NCBI RefSeq assembly: GCF_005503445.1
Contig: NZ_SCOH01000036.1
Coordinates: forward strand, 1 to 51,859
Length of the DNA stretch: 51,859 nt
Direction: 5' to 3'
Source: Chitinivorax sp. B
GTDB taxonomy: Bacteria > Pseudomonadota > Gammaproteobacteria > Burkholderiales > SCOH01
In this document: piece after piece, positions 45,462-51,859 of the stretch
Layout: each line of letters opens with the position of its first letter
Position numbering within the stretch: the first letter of the stretch is position 1
Position numbers and translations under genes: made by a program
The notes under the pieces: model-generated
The model's input: only the letters and a program-made list of their open reading frames with translations
Told to the model about the DNA's origin: nothing
Databases searched by the model: none

Positions 45462-47102
45462 ATGCTTTCAAATGTTCGTATCGGTGCCAGAATTGCCATT
45501 GGATTTGGCGTCCTGATCACCTTGCTGGTAGTTACTTCCGCACTCAGCTTCATCGCAGGCGTCCGGCAACGGGATGACATTGTTCATTTGGTGGATGAGC
45601 AGATCGCTGCCGGATTCGCCGCATCCGACATGCTGTATCGATCCATGCTGCTACGCCGGTTTGAAAAGGATCTGATCATCAATCTGCAAGACCCGGCCAA
45701 AGTGGACGAATACAAGAAAAAATGGGATGGCGCCATGAGTCAGTTCAAATCCTCTGAAGCCAAAATCCAGGCTCTGGCGGATGACCAGGAAAAAGACATC
45801 ATCAAGCAATTTGATGATGCCCTGGCCACCTACTCCACTGGCTTCAACAAAATACATGACGCAGTCAAGGCCAATACGTACCCCGGCCCCGCCGAAGCCA
45901 ACAAAGCCATGTCGGAATATAAAAAGCCCATTCACGAAATGGAGCAAGGCATCAGCAAGTTCCAGGAGTTACAGCTGGCCCATGCCAAGGCGCGTGCCGA
46001 AAACACCATTCTGTCCGCCAAGATGTCGACGCAAACTGCGTTGACGATCAGTATCGTGGCAGTATTGGTTGGCCTATTTGCCGCCTGGTTGATCACCCGT
46101 TCGATTACCCGGCCTTTGATTCAGCTACAAGCCACCATGGTAGAAATCGAACACAGCGGCGATCTGACCCGTCGCATCCAGTCGGATGGACACGACGAAA
46201 TCAGCCTGACATCGCGAGCATTCAACAACTTGATTGAAAACCTGCGCAAAGTATTGAGTGAAGCACAGGCCAGTGCCAACAAACTGCGTATGGCATCACA
46301 TGATCTGAACACAGCGTCAGAACAAGTCGCTCAGGCATCCGGCCTACAATCGGAAGCGGCCTCCTCTACGGCTGCTGCTGTCGAACAAATGACCGTCAGC
46401 ATCAACATTGTGGCCAGCAGCGCCAAAGAGGTCGAGCATGATGCCCAGAAGGGGCGAGACCTGAGCAACAAAGGCTCCGAAATCGCGGGTAACACTGCAC
46501 GCGAGATTAACAATATTGCAAGCGTCATCTCTGAATCAACATCGGTCATCGGCTCGCTCAGCCAACGCTCACAGGAGATCGGTGGCATCGTTCAGGTCAT
46601 CAAGGACATCGCCGATCAAACGAATCTGTTGGCCTTGAATGCCGCCATTGAAGCGGCCCGTGCTGGTGAGCAAGGGCGCGGCTTTGCCGTCGTTGCCGAC
46701 GAAGTCCGCAAATTGGCCGAACGCACCAGCCAGGCAACAGCGGAAATTTCAAGCGTCATTGACGCAGTCCAGCACGATACAGGCTCTGCTGTCCGCAGCA
46801 TGGGGTCAGCCAGTGATAAGGTCAACAACGGCGTGGCCTTGACTCAGCAAGTATCCAATTCGCTATCGGAAATCAGTCAGTTTACCGTGTCCACCACCAG
46901 TAAAATGGCCGAAATTTCCAGCGCAATTTCAGAACAAAGCACTGCCAGCACGCAAATTGCCCAGAATATCGAGAAAATTGCGCAGATGAGCGAGGAGAAC
47001 AACTCCGCCATTCAACAAACCGCCAACCTGGCAACTGATTTGCGCAATACTGCAGAAATGCTCGATTCGTTGGTACGACGCTTCCGGATTCAAGCGGCTT
47101 GA
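45462..47102 (+). CDS. Methyl-accepting chemotaxis protein
   Basis: A 546-aa chemoreceptor: TM1 (about residues 10-31), periplasmic four-helix-bundle-like sensor, TM2 (about 192-210, [20 protein letters not shown]), HAMP domain, then the signalling coiled coil with the conserved tip [40 protein letters not shown] at about residues 383-420. No C-terminal CheR-binding pentapeptide is seen (ends RRFRIQAA). AAGGAG lies just before ATG 45462. The ligand is unknown. No chemotaxis genes are adjacent. Confidence 0.95.
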   Translation: MLSNVRIGARIAIGFGVLITLLVVTSALSFIAGVRQRDDIVHLVDEQIAAGFAASDMLYRSMLLRRFEKDLIINLQDPAKVDEYKKKWDGAMSQFKSSEAKIQALADDQEKDIIKQFDDALATYSTGFNKIHDAVKANTYPGPAEANKAMSEYKKPIHEMEQGISKFQELQLAHAKARAENTILSAKMSTQTALTISIVAVLVGLFAAWLITRSITRPLIQLQATMVEIEHSGDLTRRIQSDGHDEISLTSRAFNNLIENLRKVLSEAQASANKLRMASHDLNTASEQVAQASGLQSEAASSTAAAVEQMTVSINIVASSAKEVEHDAQKGRDLSNKGSEIAGNTAREINNIASVISESTSVIGSLSQRSQEIGGIVQVIKDIADQTNLLALNAAIEAARAGEQGRGFAVVADEVRKLAERTSQATAEISSVIDAVQHDTGSAVRSMGSASDKVNNGVALTQQVSNSLSEISQFTVSTTSKMAEISSAISEQSTASTQIAQNIEKIAQMSEENNSAIQQTANLATDLRNTAEMLDSLVRRFRIQAA

Positions 47103-47142
47103 GGTAGGCTTACAGGTTTGCCAAAGTACAAGAAAGATTGCC

Positions 47143-47487
47143 ATGAGTACGACTGAACTCCCATCCGGCCTGATTATCGACGATCTGGTCGTTGGCGAAG
47201 GCGCCACGGCCAACCCTGGCCAATTCGTCACCGTGCATTACACAGGCTGGCTGACTGATGGCAGCAAGTTCGATTCCAGCGTTGATCGCAATGATCCATT
47301 CCGCTTTCACCTTGGTGGTGGCCAAGTCATCAAGGGATGGGATGAAGGTGTTGCCGGCATGCAAATCGGCGGCAAGCGCAAACTGACCATTCCACCAGAG
47401 CTGGGTTACGGCCAACGTGGTGCGGGCGGTGTCATTCCTCCCAATGCAACATTGGTATTTGAAGTGGAATTACTGGCAGTGCGCTAA
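47143..47487 (+). CDS. FKBP-type peptidyl-prolyl isomerase
   Basis: A 114-aa single-domain FKBP that speeds cis-trans isomerisation at proline. Motifs: [65 protein letters not shown] and [14 protein letters not shown], all typical of the family. It has no signal peptide, so it is likely cytosolic. It is followed by the palindromic terminator at 47502-47540. Confidence 0.95.
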   Translation: MSTTELPSGLIIDDLVVGEGATANPGQFVTVHYTGWLTDGSKFDSSVDRNDPFRFHLGGGQVIKGWDEGVAGMQIGGKRKLTIPPELGYGQRGAGGVIPPNATLVFEVELLAVR

Positions 47488-47501
47488 GCTGAACTACGGT
47501 G

Positions 47502-47540
47502 CAAACAAAAAGGGTGTCGAGTCGACACCCTTTTTGTTTG
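47502..47540. terminator. bidirectional terminator (39-bp palindrome)
   Basis: CAAACAAAAAGGGTGTCGA (47502-47520) and its exact complement (47522-47540) flank one G. It is a GC-core hairpin with A-tracts and T-tracts on both sides, placed between the convergent FKBP and trpD genes, and can end both transcripts. Confidence 0.85.
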
Positions 47541-47553
47541 CCATTACAAACCT

Positions 47554-48582
47554 TCATGCGCCTTGCAGATTGGTAAACTCGATCAATCGTTGCAACCGGT
47601 ATTTGGCTTCACCGCTCTCCAGCGCATCCTGCGCCCGCTCAATACCTGTCTCCAGGCTATGCGCAACACCCGCGGTATAGATTGCCGCCCCCGCGTTCAA
47701 CAATACAATATCCCGCGCCGGGCCTGGTTCATTATCCAGCACGCTCAGCAACATGGCTGCTGACTGCTCCGCATCCAGTGTCTTGATCGCATCCAGCTCA
47801 GTTTGCCGTATACCGAATTGCCCTGGGTTGATACGGTATTCATGAATTTCGCCATGCTTCAATTCAGCCACCAAGGTATCCCCGTTCAGGGTAATTTCAT
47901 CCAGCCCATCGCTGCCATGCACGATCATGACATGGTGGCTACCCAACTGCTGTAATACCCTTGCCTGAATCCCCACCAGATCAGGGTGGAACACGCCCAT
48001 CACCTGATGCTCAGCCCCGGCTGGATTGGTAAGTGGCCCCAGAATATTGAAGATCGTCCGCACCCCCAGCTCTTTACGGACCGGTGCAACATATTTCATT
48101 GCCGAATGATAGTTGGGCGCAAACATGAACCCGACCCCGATATCGTCAATCGACTGCCCGACCTGCTCCGGTGTCAGATTCAGATTGACCCCCAACGCCT
48201 CCAGCACATCCGCACTGCCGGACTTGGACGACACCGATCGGCCACCATGCTTGGCCACCTTGGCACCCGCTGCCGCCGCCACAAAAGCCGACGTGGTCGA
48301 GATATTGAACGTATGCGCCTTGTCGCCACCCGTACCACAGGTATCCACCAGGTGAAAACGATCGCGCACCGGCACCTTGGTTGAAAACTCTCGCATCACC
48401 GCCGCTGCGGCTGCAATTTCTGAAACTGTCTCTACCTTGACCCGCAACCCGATCAAGATGGCCGCAATCTGGGTAGGTGCCACTTGGCCAGACATGATCT
48501 GGCGCATCAGCGACACCATTTCGTCGTAAAACAGCTCGTTTCCGTCAATCAGCCGGTTCAACGCGGCCTGAGGGGTGATCAT
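47554..48582 (-). CDS. trpD: Anthranilate phosphoribosyltransferase
   Basis: A 342-aa enzyme that attaches phosphoribose to anthranilate in tryptophan synthesis. It has [52 protein letters not shown] (PRPP/anthranilate site) and [17 protein letters not shown] 48582 (GGGAG 7 nt upstream) is preferred over ATG 48588. It ends the trpG-phyH-trpD minus-strand group; the PhyH gene lies between it and trpG, with a 46-bp gap. Confidence 0.96.
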   Translation of the reverse strand: MITPQAALNRLIDGNELFYDEMVSLMRQIMSGQVAPTQIAAILIGLRVKVETVSEIAAAAAVMREFSTKVPVRDRFHLVDTCGTGGDKAHTFNISTTSAFVAAAAGAKVAKHGGRSVSSKSGSADVLEALGVNLNLTPEQVGQSIDDIGVGFMFAPNYHSAMKYVAPVRKELGVRTIFNILGPLTNPAGAEHQVMGVFHPDLVGIQARVLQQLGSHHVMIVHGSDGLDEITLNGDTLVAELKHGEIHEYRINPGQFGIRQTELDAIKTLDAEQSAAMLLSVLDNEPGPARDIVLLNAGAAIYTAGVAHSLETGIERAQDALESGEAKYRLQRLIEFTNLQGA

Positions 48583-48628
48583 TTGCATACTCCCAGCTTG
48601 ATAGCGCCTCTGTTCTGGCGCTGCTTTG

Positions 48629-49342
48629 TCACATCACCCGACGCATCTCGGATGTTTCTCCAAATTCATGCCAAGCCAACCCACCCGGCAACGCCGCTGC
48701 CGCAAATTCAATATGCAACACGCGACGATGAAAAGGCTGGATGCTGGGTGCAGATGCATGCAACAGCAAAGGCCTCATCAACAAAATGTCACCTGGTGCT
48801 GCCTCACAACAAACAATGTCAGCTTGGGATACCTTCGCCCGACACTCAGCCACAGGCAAGCGCCCGTACCGGTGCGAACCCGGCACCACCTGCAACGCAC
48901 CATTGCCCGCATGCGTGGGGTCAAGATGCAAGCGCAATGTCAGCATACTTGCCAATACAGCATCTGGTGGCTGAACATGCCAAACACCCGCCTTGCGAGA
49001 CCACCCGGTAAAACCCGTCCATTCACGGCGGGCCTGTACTGCAATCGATAGATCCTGATGCCATCCAACACACCAATTCACTGCTGGTGTCTTGTCAAAA
49101 TACAACACCCTAACGGGCTTCGCCTGTGGTAAATACACGGCTGCCAATGCTTGCAATTCACCCAACACCAGCTGGCGACACAACGGAGATGTTGCCATCA
49201 AGTCACGGAGCCCTGCTCGCCCCATTGGCGTAGGAAGTTCCGCTTTCAGCCGTGTACACAGTGCTGCATCAATCGCGGCCGGAAGTTGCAAATAACCGTC
49301 TCGCAACAGCACTGTTTGCCGAGACAAGCCCGAGTCCAGCAT
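48629..49342 (-). CDS. PhyH-family dioxygenase between trpG and trpD
   Basis: A 237-aa member of the Fe(II)/2-oxoglutarate PhyH superfamily. The metal ligands are H95 and D97 (GWHQDLSI) and distal H195 (LLLHASAPS), with R206/R207 near the 2-oxoglutarate site; VPGSHR is also present. It is separated by only 2 bp from the trpG stop side and by 46 bp from trpD, so it is co-transcribed with them. A tryptophan-pathway substrate is possible but the sequence does not show one. It is not closely similar to the PhyH protein at 5851-6639. Confidence 0.82.
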   Translation of the reverse strand: MLDSGLSRQTVLLRDGYLQLPAAIDAALCTRLKAELPTPMGRAGLRDLMATSPLCRQLVLGELQALAAVYLPQAKPVRVLYFDKTPAVNWCVGWHQDLSIAVQARREWTGFTGWSRKAGVWHVQPPDAVLASMLTLRLHLDPTHAGNGALQVVPGSHRYGRLPVAECRAKVSQADIVCCEAAPGDILLMRPLLLHASAPSIQPFHRRVLHIEFAAAALPGGLAWHEFGETSEMRRVM

Positions 49343-49344
49343 GC

Positions 49345-49914
49345 TCAGGCAAATGCATCCAGAAAGTTCTTCAGCATCTGATGGCCCTGCTCAGTCAAGA
49401 TCGATTCAGGATGAAACTGCACACCCTCGATAGGCAAAGTCTTATGGCGTACCCCCATAATCTCGCTATCGTCTGTCCAGGCCGTAATTTCCAGACAGTC
49501 CGGCAAACTTTCACGCTCGATCACCAGACTATGATAACGAGTACATGTCACAGGATTCGGCAAACCCTTGAACACCCCCACATCCAGATGATGCACCGGC
49601 GACACCTTGCCATGCATCAGCTGTTTGGCATGCACAATCTTGCCACCAAACGCCTGCCCAATACTCTGGTGGCCCAAACACACCCCCAGAATCGGCAATT
49701 CCCCCTGAAAACGATGAATCGCCGGTACCGACACGCCAGCTTCATTCGGCGTACACGGCCCTGGCGACAACACCAGATACTTCGGCTTCAGCTCGGCAAT
49801 CTCGTCCAGCGAAATCTCATCATTGCGATGCACCACCACCTCCTGCCCCAGCTCGCCGAAGTACTGGACAAGGTTGTAGGTAAAGGAATCATAGTTATCG
49901 ATCATCAGGAGCAT
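49345..49914 (-). CDS. trpG: Anthranilate synthase component II (glutamine amidotransferase)
   Basis: A 189-aa class I glutaminase that supplies ammonia to TrpE (and, as PabA, to PabB). Catalytic Cys in [22 protein letters not shown], and the His-Glu pair in [10 protein letters not shown]; it starts [23 protein letters not shown]. The gene begins the trpG-phyH-trpD group. trpE, commonly directly upstream, is not in the window; instead a gene-poor stretch with RHS debris follows upstream. Confidence 0.95.
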   Translation of the reverse strand: MLLMIDNYDSFTYNLVQYFGELGQEVVVHRNDEISLDEIAELKPKYLVLSPGPCTPNEAGVSVPAIHRFQGELPILGVCLGHQSIGQAFGGKIVHAKQLMHGKVSPVHHLDVGVFKGLPNPVTCTRYHSLVIERESLPDCLEITAWTDDSEIMGVRHKTLPIEGVQFHPESILTEQGHQMLKNFLDAFA

Positions 49915-50654
49915 TTTATAAACTATCCAATTGATTTTACTGACAACAAATCAAAGCCACCGCTGATCTTGATCCGATAGAGAACCCAGCTAGACCACCG
50001 CCGGAAACCATCAACGCATAGGCACCTGTATTTTGATGCATTATCGCCGCGACCCGTCAATGCGTCCAGCGCACTACAGGCCCTCGTTTCAGCGGTGTGG
50101 CCAAACACACACTGATTGCCAATTATCTACAGACAGGTCTATGCCAGGACAGGCAAGGAACAATTCATACAGGTCTGCCATCCTTTCCACAACACACCAT
50201 GGCAACGATTACAGCAGCACAACTACTGGGATTCGACAGCCAACCGGTCAAAGACCTGGCCAACACATCGTGCCAGATATGGGTCAGGTTGCCGTTGGCA
50301 TCCAACTCGCTGCGGCTGGCGGTGTCGGTGAGGTAATCCCGCCACGCCACCTGCCGGCCCAGGGTATCGTAGATGACCGCATCCGGTTACCCAAATGGGC
50401 AGCCCACCAGCTGTCCGGCTGGTGGCTGCGTCACCGCAGCCAAACTGCCCAATCATTAAGCACCTCGACAGCAGCCATCCTCAGCAAGCGCTGACATTTG
50501 CTGCATTTTTAAGCGAAACAGCAGCAAACGCTGCCGCTGTTTCACAGAAAAATCGCTGTGGGCGAGATGTAAACGTACACCGGCCATCCAGGGTGTAGCA
50601 GTAGTGGTAAACGTAGTCCTTGGTGATACACTCCAATGCAGGAGGTGGTGGGAT
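49915..50654. other. gene-poor stretch upstream of trpG
   Basis: 740 bp between the divergent trpG and nfi genes, with no intact gene. The part from 50165 on holds RHS-like fragments in two frames on the minus strand (see the entry for 50165-50640). A hairpin-forming stretch is at 50515-50543 (GAAACAGCAGC/GCTGCCGCTGTTTC). The 49915-50164 part, which should contain the trpG promoter, has no -35/-10 pair that I can support. Confidence 0.5.
50165..50640 (-). pseudogene. RHS/YD-repeat remnant fragments
   Basis: On the minus strand 50382-50165 encodes AVIYDTLGRQVAWRDYLTD followed by SELDANGNLTHIWHD, typical YD-repeat spacing (Y-D-x-x-G-R...D-x-x-G-N). A second fragment, KDYVYHYCYTLDGRC, lies near 50630-50575 in another frame. 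Stops and frame changes separate them. No intact RHS core or toxin remains. The fragments are probably the 3' end of a once larger RHS gene, perhaps that at 51312-51859, split by the nfi gene. Confidence 0.55.
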
Positions 50655-51326
50655 ATGGAGCAAGTTGTTTTCCACGATTGGAAACTGAACGAAGTAGAGG
50701 CATTTGAGCTTCAGCGCCAATTCGCGGGCCGTGTAGAGCGCAATGATCGGCTAGACAACGTTAATACGGTGACTGGCGTAGACGTAGCCTACGACGAACA
50801 GAGTGATCGACTGGTTGCCGCCGCTGTCGTGCTGGATGCCGCATCGCTTACTGTCATCGAGCAGGCTATCGCGGAAGATGTTGCCCAGTTCCCCTACATT
50901 CCAGGGCTGTTTTCGTTCCGGGAATTGCCGCCAATTGCCAAGGTGCTGAGCCAGTTGAAATGCAAACCCGATCTAATCATCTGCGATGGACAAGGAATCG
51001 CCCATCCTCGACGTTTCGGTTTGGCGTGCCATGTCGGCATACTGTTCGATGTTCCTACGATTGGCTGCGGCAAGACACTATTGCGGGGAACCCATGAAGC
51101 GGTAGGAACAACAAGGGGCGACTACGCGCCCCTTGTTGATGATGGAGAAATTGTCGGTCGAGCTTTGCGGACTCAAAACGGCATCAAGCCAGTTTACGTT
51201 TCAACGGGCCATCGAGTTTCATTGCCAACTGCCTGTGCGTGGACACTGACGTTATGCACCAAATATCGCTTGCCAGAAACCACAAGGCGCGCCGATCAAT
51301 TGGTAAAATCGCTACTCAGGCGATGA
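50655..51326 (+). CDS. nfi: Endonuclease V
   Basis: A 223-aa enzyme that cleaves DNA near deoxyinosine as a deamination-repair step. Motifs: TGVDVAYDEQSDRLVAAAVVL with the catalytic Asp, FRELPPIAKVL, IICDGQGIAHPRRFGLACHVG and GCGKTLLRG, VSTGHRVSLPTA. ATG 50655 has GGAGG (50641-50645) upstream; the frame open to 50604 is not needed. The gene is complete and lies between two regions of RHS debris, an unusual neighbourhood. Its 3' end overlaps the convergent pseudogene by 15 bp. Confidence 0.95.
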   Translation: MEQVVFHDWKLNEVEAFELQRQFAGRVERNDRLDNVNTVTGVDVAYDEQSDRLVAAAVVLDAASLTVIEQAIAEDVAQFPYIPGLFSFRELPPIAKVLSQLKCKPDLIICDGQGIAHPRRFGLACHVGILFDVPTIGCGKTLLRGTHEAVGTTRGDYAPLVDDGEIVGRALRTQNGIKPVYVSTGHRVSLPTACAWTLTLCTKYRLPETTRRADQLVKSLLRR

Positions 51327-51859
51327 AACACCCCAGCCCTTCTCCCTTCTTTTCTGAAGCAATGAGAAATTGGCTGAGTCTGGCGAAATTCTAAAATCCG
51401 CAACCAATTCCCCATCATCATTCCAGGTCTTGGATTCTATTTTTACGCCATATTCGTAGCTTGGCCCCCGAGGCAAACCAGTGCCTTTCCTCGCCATGCT
51501 TAACGCCATTGAAGCAGGAAATTTCGTACTCCAACTGCCCGCTCTCATTGCCATGGCCGGCCAGATTGGTTTCGCCGACCAGGTTGCCATATACGTCATG
51601 GGTAGCGATTTTGTGTTTGACGACTGCCGCGCGCCAATACGCTGGTCGTACGCACCGTGCCAGACCACAACCTTTCCAAGCGAGCCCACTACCTGAATTT
51701 GCTTCTTGCTTGCCATCCTGCTACCGTGCCGCCCCCCTGTTGGCGTGCCCGCTATGATGTTGCTGTTGACCTGTCTCCTACTCTGGCTGTACCAGTTCCG
51801 CCGTTGCCGGACGGTTTCCCCACCCCACCACCCTGGCCACCGACATCAACCGCCGAGAC
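51312..51859 (-). pseudogene. frameshifted RHS/YwqK-like gene, cut by window end
   Basis: Coherent coding is spread over two minus-strand frames. One reads THDVYGNLVGETNLAGHGNE, an RHS-type block, then FNGVKHGEERHWFASGAKL, a YwqK/MORN-like repeat as in antitoxins. At about 51455 the sense moves to the other frame, which continues YGVKIESKTWNDDGELVADF to the stop at 51312. Upstream frames are unclear and the window ends at 51859. A short intact frame with ATG 51716 exists but runs off-frame in the middle. Immunity-protein-like identity is inferred. Confidence 0.5.

Noticed and set aside
1-51859. search for CRISPR arrays, tRNA, rRNA and insertion sequences
   Set aside because: No spaced repeats, no tRNA cloverleaf ends or rRNA-like blocks, and no transposase-like frames were seen by reading; a tool search could still find a short tRNA.

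Overview
The window looks like a chromosomal segment of a betaproteobacterium, possibly of the Neisseriales type. The evidence is the cmk-rpsA-ihfB block, an imuA-imuB-dnaE2 cassette behind a CTGT-N8-ACAG LexA box, Purine-rich Shine-Dalgarno sites, and protein sequences of betaproteobacterial character. Genus cannot be fixed from the sequence alone. I saw no rRNA, tRNA, CRISPR array, insertion sequence or prophage.

Region by region. (1) 1-5610: SOS-mutagenesis cassette imuA-imuB-dnaE2. (2) 5851-7368: a PhyH-type dioxygenase and an orphan CbiM-like permease. (3) 7485-12979: cmk-rpsA-ihfB on the minus strand, preceded by a small helix-hairpin-helix gene, with aroA, a lipoprotein and a DUF2199 protein divergent on the plus strand. 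(4) 13051-21206: a five-gene minus-strand operon for carboxylation of a branched acyl-CoA (AtuA, carboxyltransferase, acyl-CoA dehydrogenase, enoyl-CoA hydratase, biotin carboxylase), divergent from a TetR regulator; a 20-bp perfect palindrome lies between them. (5) 21410-24461: ModE, two unusual small proteins (one secreted, one beta-gamma-crystallin-like) and OsmC. (6) 24514-31210: accessory region. A three-gene cassette holds an intact-looking fatty-acyl-AMP ligase, a second adenylating enzyme fused to an acyl-carrier-like domain, and an FkbH-like protein. The second and third lack their expected catalytic parts. An AT-rich gap and a frameshifted exported-protein gene follow. (7) 31325-35344: orphan amino-acid-binding protein with an HMA-like gene, DMT exporter with AraC regulator, YpfJ-type metallopeptidase. 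(8) 35401-49914: mostly housekeeping: glutathione-dependent formaldehyde dehydrogenase, Uup ABC-F ATPase, rdgB-hemW-ridA operon, MscS channel, SprA-like metalloprotease, purT-truncated haemoglobin, a chemoreceptor, an FKBP, and trpG-phyH-trpD. (9) 49915-51859: decayed RHS/YwqK-like debris around an intact endonuclease V gene.

The clearest functional units are the SOS mutasome, the AtuA-type acyl-CoA carboxylation operon, the rdgB-hemW-ridA housecleaning operon and the trpG/trpD pair interrupted by a dioxygenase gene. The best candidate for an undescribed system is the 24514-29543 cassette, in which two of three proteins keep their family architecture but have lost the residues or domain that define their chemistry.
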